Shown here piece by piece: positions 62,001 to 64,000 of a stretch of 64,000 nucleotides of DNA. The stretch spans positions 248,001-312,000 of the forward strand of contig OZ242189.1 in assembly GCA_965205725.1 (NCBI GenBank), written 5' to 3'. The notes beneath the pieces are model-generated. The model saw only the letters and a list, made by a program, of their open reading frames with translations, was not told the DNA's origin and ran no database searches. Position 1 is the first letter of the stretch. Each line of letters opens with the position of its first letter. Origin of the DNA: G965205725 sp965205725 (lineage in GTDB: Bacteria; Pseudomonadota; Gammaproteobacteria; Pseudomonadales; Halieaceae). Position numbers and translations under genes: made by a program.

Positions 62001-64000
62001 CCCTGGTCAACGACACGAACAGCAGCGATAACCGGGTCATTGATGTCGAGACTGACCGTGACCAGTTGTCCATTAACGCCAGCGATAACAGCCGGGTGCT
62101 GACCATTGACCCCAGCATGAACCTGGCCGGCGAGACCGACTACCACCTGGAGATCGAGAGCGGGGCCATCACCGATGAGGCCGGCAACCCCTACGGGGGT
62201 ATTGCGGCGGGGGACAGGGAGACCCTCAACTTCGCCACCGCCGATATCACCGCGCCGAGCGTAACCCGCGTGAGCGTCCCGGCGGCGGGCACCTACAAAC
62301 TTGGCGACCCCCTCGACTTTACCGTGCAGTTCAGCGAAGCCGTCAACCTGACAGCCGCCGACAGCAGTGGCGGCATCGCCTCAACCCTGCCCCTGAACTT
62401 AGACAGCAAGACCGTCGCGGCCACCTATGTGTCTGGCAGCGGCAGCGACCGCCTCACCTACCGCTATACCGTCGCCGCAGGTGACCTGGACCGTGACGGC
62501 CTGAGCGTGGGCCCGGCACTCACCCTCAATGGGGACCGCCTCACCGATGCCAGTGGCAACGCCGCCAGTCTCACGCTGACCAGCGTGGACACCAGCGGGG
62601 TGCGGGTAGACGGGGTGGCGCCGCTGCTGAGCAGCAGCAGCCCGACCGACGACGCGGACGCTGTGGCCCCTGACAGTAATATCAGCCTGACCTTCGACAG
62701 CGCCATTGCCCTGGGCAGCGGCACCATCACCCTGGTCAACGACACGAACAGCAGCGATAACCGGGTCATTGATGTCGAGACTGACCGTGACCAGTTGTCC
62801 ATTAACGCCAGCGATAACAGCCGGGTGCTGACCATTGACCCCAGCATGAACCTGGCCGGCGAGACCGACTACCACCTGGAGATCGAGAGCGGGGCCATCA
62901 CCGATGAGGCCGGCAACCCCTACGGGGGTATTGCGGCGGGGGACAGGGAGACCCTCAACTTCGCCACCGCCGATATCACCGCGCCGAGCGTAACCCGCGT
63001 GAGCGTCCCGGCGGCGGGCACCTACAAACTTGGCGACACCCTCGACTTTACCGTGCAGTTCAGCGAAGCCGTCAGCCTGACAGCCGCCGACAGCAGTGGC
63101 GGCATCGCCTCAACCCTGAGCCTGAGCCTGGGCAGCAATACTGGCGGCGCCAGCAAGAGCGTCGCGGCCACCTATGTGTCCAGCAGCGACAGCGACCGCC
63201 TCACCTACCGCTATACCGTCGCCGAAGGTGACCTGGACCGTGACGGCCTGAGCGTGGGCCCGGCACTCACCCTCAATGGGGACCGCCTCACCGATGCCAG
63301 TGGCAACGCCGCCAGTCTCACGCTGACCAGCGTGGACACCAGCGGGGTGCGGGTAGACGGGGTGGCGCCGCTGCTGAGCAGCAGCAGCCCGGACGACGAC
63401 GCGGACGCTGTGGCCCCTGACAGTAATATCAGCCTGACCTTCGACAGCGCGATTGCCCTGGGCAGCGGCACCATCACCCTGGTCAATGACGATGACAACA
63501 CCGATAACCGGGTCATTAATGTCGAAGCCCACAACAACCAGTTGTCCATTAACAGCAGCGGCAACAGCCGGGTACTGACCATTGACCCCAGCATGAACCT
63601 GGCCGGCGAGACCGACTACCACCTGGAGATCGAGAGCGGGGCCATCACCGATGAGGCGGGCAACCCCTACGGGGGTATTGCGGCGGGGGACAGGGAGACC
63701 CTCAACTTCGCCACCGCCGATATCACCGCGCCGACCGTGACCGGCGTGAGCGTCCCGGCGGCGGGCACCTACAAACTTGGCGACACCCTCGAGTTCACCG
63801 TGCAGTTCAGCGAAGCCGTCAACCTGACAGCCGCCGACAGCAGTGGCGGCATCGCCTCAACCCTGCCCCTGAACTTAGACAGCAAGACCGTCGCGGCCAC
63901 CTATGTGTCTGGCAGCGGCAGCGACCGCCTCACCTACCGCTATACCGTCGCCGAAGGTGACCTGGACCGTGACGGCCTGAGCGTGGGCCCGGCACTCACC
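50006..64000 (+). CDS. giant DUF4214 / Ig-like repeat adhesin (continues beyond window)
   Basis: Open for 4665 codons to the window end without a stop. Residues about 10-150 are DUF4214 (KIYIAYYGRPADPAGLSYWA, then LVTRIYQQLFNREPDAEGLA). A helical stalk follows to about 308. Residues 309-677 are three related Ig-like domains (DTTAPTLESSTPADNAEA, LTFDSAIVLGSG, LTIDP). From 678 on, 243-residue units repeat, each holding two Ig-like domains: one starting DITAPSVTRVSVPAAG and one starting VAPLLSSSSPTDDADAV. No signal peptide is present, as expected for type 1 secretion with a C-terminal signal that would lie outside the window. ATG 50006 is the only plausible start, although its ribosome site is poor. 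Likely role: surface attachment or biofilm. The GC content looks higher than in neighbouring genes. Confidence 0.85.
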   Translation, partial: MVEDILTPTQKIPVQKIYIAYYGRPADPAGLSYWANRLNLEGEGLEGTEGGLEGSEGLETIIEAFATSPESVALYGAETGEAETTDLVTRIYQQLFNREPDAEGLAFYSDRITSGEFTAATAMLDILNGARDTDLQVVDNKLAVAQDFTNQVTDQDLAYSGEAAAGVARFLLDQVSASTSVQELDTVIQLAVKVADLASTQAELVAELIPTDGEVGDLLDNLPPEADAEDLLTIIKAVVTSALDDPSVLSSLIEAGGGSFASTLEALSNVSSLAEILNEAKEGGAMALEALLNGIGSGIFPILPPAPTDTTAPTLESSTPADNAEAVAPGANIELTFDSAIVLGSGNITLVNDDDNSANLVIDVTADNGQLSINSDGDGTVLTIDPNADLVQGNAYHLEIESGAITDVAGNDYAGISDAETLNFATAADTSPPDTTAPMLLSHTPTDGADAVAAGANIVLTFDSAIELGSGTITLVNAADTSDNRTIDVAADNGQLSLSSDGTMLTINPSADLAPDSAYHLEIAATAITDVAGNPYAGISDADALNFATAADTSPPDTTAPTLESSTPADNADAVAPGANLALTFDSAIVLGSGTITLVNAANPDDNRVINAEAHNNQLSINTSGNSRVLTIDPSMNLAGETDYHLEIESGAITDEAGNPYGGIAAGDRETLNFATADITAPSVTRVSVPAAGTYKLGDTLDFTVQFSEAVNLTAADSSGGIASTLPLNLDSKTVAATYVSGSGSDRLTYRYTVAEGDLDRDGLSVGPALTLNGDRLTDASGNAASLTLTSVDTSGVRVDGVAPLLSSSSPTDDADAVAPDSNISLTFDSAIALGSGTITLVNDTNSSDNRVIDVETDRDQLSINASDNSRVLTIDPSMNLAGETDYHLEIESGAITDEAGNPYGGIAAGDRETLNFATADITAPTVTRVSVPAAGNYKLGDTLDFTVQFSEAVNLTAADSSGGIASTLPLGLDSKTASATYESGNGSDRLTYRYTVAEGDLDRDGLSVGPALTLNGDRLTDASGNAASLTLTSVDTSGVRVDGVAPLLSSSSPTDDADAVAPDSNISLTFDSAIALGSGTITLVNDTNSSDNRVIDVETDRDQLSINASDNSRVLTIDPSMNLAGETDYHLEIESGAITDEAGNPYGGIAAGDRETLNFATADITAPSVTRVSVPAAGTYKLGDTLDFTVQFSEAVNLTAADSSGGIASTLPLNLDSKTVAATYVSGSGSDRLTYRYTVAEGDLDRDGLSVGPALTLNGDRLTDASGNAASLTLTSVDTSGVRVDGVAPLLSSSSPTDDADAVAPDSNISLTFDSAIALGSGTITLVNDTNSSDSRTIDVTAHNSQLSINASDNSRVLTIDPSMNLAGETDYHLEIESGAITDEAGNPYGGIAAGDRETLNFATADITAPTVTRVSVPAAGTYKLGDTLDFTVQFSEAVNLTAADSSGGIASTLPLNLDSKTVAATYVSGSGSDRLTYRYTVAEGDLDRDGLSVGPALTLNGDRLTDASGNAASLTLTSVDTSGVRVDGVAPLLSSSSPTDDADAVAPDSNISLTFDSAIALGSGTITLVNDTNSSDNRTIDVETDRDQLSINASDNSRVLTIDPSMNLAGETDYHLEIESGAITDEAGNPYGGIAAGDRETLNFATADITAPTVTRVSVPAAGTYKLGDTLDFTVQFSEAVNLTAADSSGGIASTLPLNLDSKTVAATYVSGSGSDRLTYRYTVAEGDLDRDGLSVGPALTLNGDRLTDASGNAASLTLTSVDTSGVRVDGVAPLLSSSSPTDDADAVAPDSNISLTFDSAIALGSGTITLVNDTNSSDNRVIDVETDRDQLSINASDNSRVLTIDPSMNLAGETDYHLEIESGAITDEAGNPYGGIAAGDRETLNFATADITAPSVTGVSVPAAGTYKLGDTLDFTVQFSEAVNLTAADSSGGIASTLPLSLDSKTVAATYVSGSGSDRLTYRYTVAEGDLDRDGLSVGPALTLNGDRLTDASGNAASLTLTSVDTSGVRVDGVAPLLSSSSPTDDADAVAPDSNISLTFDSAIALGSGTITLVNDTNSSDNRVIDVETDRDQLSINASDNSRVLTIDPSMNLAGETDYHLEIESGAITDEAGNPYGGIAAGDRETLNFATADITAPSVTGVSVPAAGTYKLGDPLEFTVQFSEAVSLTAADSSGGIASTLPLGLDSKTVAATYVSGSGSDRLTYRYTVAEGDLDRDGLSVGPALTLNGDRLTDASGNAASLTLTSVDTSGVRVDGVAPLLSSSSPTDDADAVAPDSNISLTFDSAIALGSGTITLVNDTNSSDNRVIDVETDRDQLSINASDNSRVLTIDPSMNLAGETDYHLEIESGAITDEAGNPYGGIAAGDRETLNFATADITAPSVTRVSVPAAGTYKLGDTLDFTVQFSEAVNLTAADSSGGIASTLPLNLDSKTVAATYVSGSGSDRLTYRYTVAEGDLDRDGLSVGPALTLNGDRLTDASGNAASLTLTSVDTSGVRVDGVAPLLSSSSPTDDADAVAPDSNISLTFDSAIALGSGTITLVNDTNSSDNRVIDVETDRDQLSINASDNSRVLTIDPGMNLAGETDYHLEIESGAITDEAGNPYGGIAAGDRETLNFATADITAPTVTRVSVPAAGTYKLGDSLDFTVQFSEAVNLTAADSSGGIASTLPLNLDSKTVAATYVSGSGSDRLTYRYTVAEGDLDRDGLSVGPALTLNGDRLTDASGNAASLTLTSVDTSGVRVDGVAPLLSSSSPTDDADAVAPDSNISLTFDSAIALGSGTITLVNDTNSSDNRTIDVETDRDQLSINASDNSRVLTIDPSMNLAGETDYHLEIESGAITDEAGNPYGGIAAGDRETLNFATADITAPSVTRVSVPAAGTYKLGDTLDFTVQFSEAVSLTAADSSGGIASTLPLSLDSKTVAATYVSGSDSDRLTYRYTVAAGDLDRDGLSVGPALTLNGDRLTDASGNAASLTLTSVDTSGVRVDGVAPLLSSSSPTDDADAVAPDSNISLTFDSAIALGSGTITLVNDTNSSDNRVIDVETDRDQLSINASDNSRVLTIDPSMNLAGETDYHLEIESGAITDEAGNPYGGIAAGDRETLNFATADITAPTVTRVSVPAAGTYKLGDPLDFTVQFSEAVNLTAADSSGGIASTLPLNLDSKTVAATYVSGSGSDRLTYRYTVAEGDLDRDGLSVGPALTLNGDRLTDASGNAASLTLTSVDTSGVRVDGVAPLLSSSSPTDGADAVAPDSNISLTFDSAIALGSGTITLVNDTNSSDNRVIDVETDRDQLSINASDNSRVLTIDPGMNLAGETDYHLEIESGAITDEAGNPYGGIAAGDRETLNFATADITAPTVTRVSVPEAGNYKLGDTLDFIVQFSEAVSLTAADSSGGIASTLPLSLDSKTVAATYVSGSDSDRLTYRYTVAAGDLDRDGLSVGPALTLNGDRLTDASGNAASLTLTSVDTSGVRVDGVAPLLSSSSPTDDADAVAPDSNISLTFDSAIALGSGTITLVNDTNSSDNRVIDVETDRDQLSINASDNSRVLTIDPSMNLAGETDYHLEIESGAITDEAGNPYGGIAAGDRETLNFATADITAPTVTRVSVPAAGTYKLGDPLDFTVQFSEAVNLTAADSSGGIASTLPLNLDSKTVAATYVSGSGSDRLTYRYTVAEGDLDRDGLSVGPALTLNGDRLTDASGNAASLTLTSVDTSGVRVDGVAPLLSSSSPTDGADAVAPDSNISLTFDSAIALGSGTITLVNDTNSSDNRVIDVETDRDQLSINASDNSRVLTIDPSMNLAGETGYHLEIESGAITDEAGNPYGGIAAGDRETLNFATADITAPSVTGVSVPAAGTYKLGDTLDFTVQFSEAVNLTAADSSGGIASTLPLNLDSKTVAATYVSGNGSDRLTYRYTVAEGDLDRDGLSVGPALTLNGDRLTDASGNAASLTLTSVDTSGVRVDGVAPLLSSSSPTDDADAVAPDSNISLTFDSAIALGSGTITLVNDTNSSDNRVIDVETDRDQLSINASDNSRVLTIDPSMNLAGETDYHLEIESGAITDEAGNPYGGIAAGDRETLNFATADITAPSVTRVSVPAAGTYKLGDPLDFTVQFSEAVNLTAADSSGGIASTLPLNLDSKTVAATYVSGSGSDRLTYRYTVAAGDLDRDGLSVGPALTLNGDRLTDASGNAASLTLTSVDTSGVRVDGVAPLLSSSSPTDDADAVAPDSNISLTFDSAIALGSGTITLVNDTNSSDNRVIDVETDRDQLSINASDNSRVLTIDPSMNLAGETDYHLEIESGAITDEAGNPYGGIAAGDRETLNFATADITAPSVTRVSVPAAGTYKLGDTLDFTVQFSEAVSLTAADSSGGIASTLSLSLGSNTGGASKSVAATYVSSSDSDRLTYRYTVAEGDLDRDGLSVGPALTLNGDRLTDASGNAASLTLTSVDTSGVRVDGVAPLLSSSSPDDDADAVAPDSNISLTFDSAIALGSGTITLVNDDDNTDNRVINVEAHNNQLSINSSGNSRVLTIDPSMNLAGETDYHLEIESGAITDEAGNPYGGIAAGDRETLNFATADITAPTVTGVSVPAAGTYKLGDTLEFTVQFSEAVNLTAADSSGGIASTLPLNLDSKTVAATYVSGSGSDRLTYRYTVAEGDLDRDGLSVGPALT
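52037..64000 (+). repeat. tandem array of 729-bp units (16 complete, 1 partial)
   Basis: Units start at 52037 and every 729 bases to 62972; unit 16 is 747 bp because of an 18-bp insertion near 63130; unit 17 starts at 63719 and is cut by the window end. All are in frame and nearly identical, differing at a few recurrent positions (e.g. AGC/ACC after GCGCCG, GGCG/GGCT, CTGAAC/CTGGGC/CTGAGC). The identity is far higher than selection on protein needs and points to recent duplication or gene conversion. Unit number may well be under-counted or collapsed in assemblies. Confidence 0.95.

Noticed and set aside
52193..63622. Recurrent minus-strand open frames of 158 and 127 codons, one pair per repeat unit
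   Set aside because: They recur only because the 729-bp unit recurs. The plus-strand frame is continuous, has Ig-like domains and explains the DNA; the antisense products show no domain and no ribosome sites.
52037..64000. Repeat array as a CRISPR or satellite
   Set aside because: Unit length 729 bp, in-frame coding throughout, no spacers.

Overview
This window looks like chromosomal DNA of a free-living, probably marine gammaproteobacterium. That is an inference from gene content: branched-chain and acyclic acyl-CoA catabolism, several flavin-dependent oxidoreductases, a TonB receptor, a multiheme cytochrome and a very large repeat adhesin. No rRNA, tRNA or CRISPR array was seen, and nothing in the sequence fixes the species.

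Layout. 1-8.8 kb: the end of a 3-hydroxyisobutyrate dehydrogenase gene, a sulfotransferase, an octaheme TPR cytochrome, an LLM oxidoreductase, a thiolase-like protein, a CDF metal transporter and a small polyhydroxyalkanoate-type protein. 8.8-14.4 kb: a wrecked cupin gene, a phosphatase-like protein, and a TetR gene facing an amidohydrolase/Rieske oxygenase pair across a palindrome, then an acetoacetate decarboxylase-like gene. 14.5-19.2 kb: an AraC regulator followed by GST-like, isomerase (HCCA) and SDR genes with a dead DJ-1 gene between them. 19.3-27.2 kb: HMG-CoA lyase, enoyl-CoA hydratase, TetR, and a carboxylase beta/alpha plus acyl-CoA dehydrogenase operon of the leucine/isoprenoid type. 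27.5-30.3 kb: an AraC remnant and a TonB receptor. 30.7-35.3 kb: hydrolase, acyl-CoA dehydrogenase, APH-like kinase and enoyl-CoA hydratase. 35.4-42.2 kb: an oxidoreductase fragment, mannonate dehydratase, an AmgK-like kinase, DUF2855, a second LLM enzyme, a small membrane protein and a YghU-type GST. 42.4-49.1 kb: a NADAR protein, then a minus-strand operon of acyl-CoA ligase, acyl-CoA dehydrogenase, APH-like kinase, enoyl-CoA hydratase and thiolase ending at a strong terminator.

49.4-64.0 kb: a decayed DUF4214/Ig-like gene carrying a C17 tract, then an open reading frame that runs off the window. It has DUF4214 at its N-terminus, three Ig-like domains, and an array of nearly identical 729-bp (243-residue) units, sixteen complete plus one partial.

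Two small non-autonomous repeat families run through the window. Family 1 is 139 or 162 bp, has ends GAGACCTTTGCACG, and makes 5-bp target duplications. Family 2 is about 170-210 bp with ends TAGGAGCCTGTCGG. Single insertions have split a membrane protein gene, duplicated a Shine-Dalgarno sequence, landed on a stop codon and replaced it, and nested inside one another.

The most interesting functional theme is that two separate operons pair an acyl-CoA dehydrogenase with an overlapping APH-like kinase and an enoyl-CoA hydratase. This is the split form of the ACAD10/ACAD11 arrangement used for 4-hydroxy acids.
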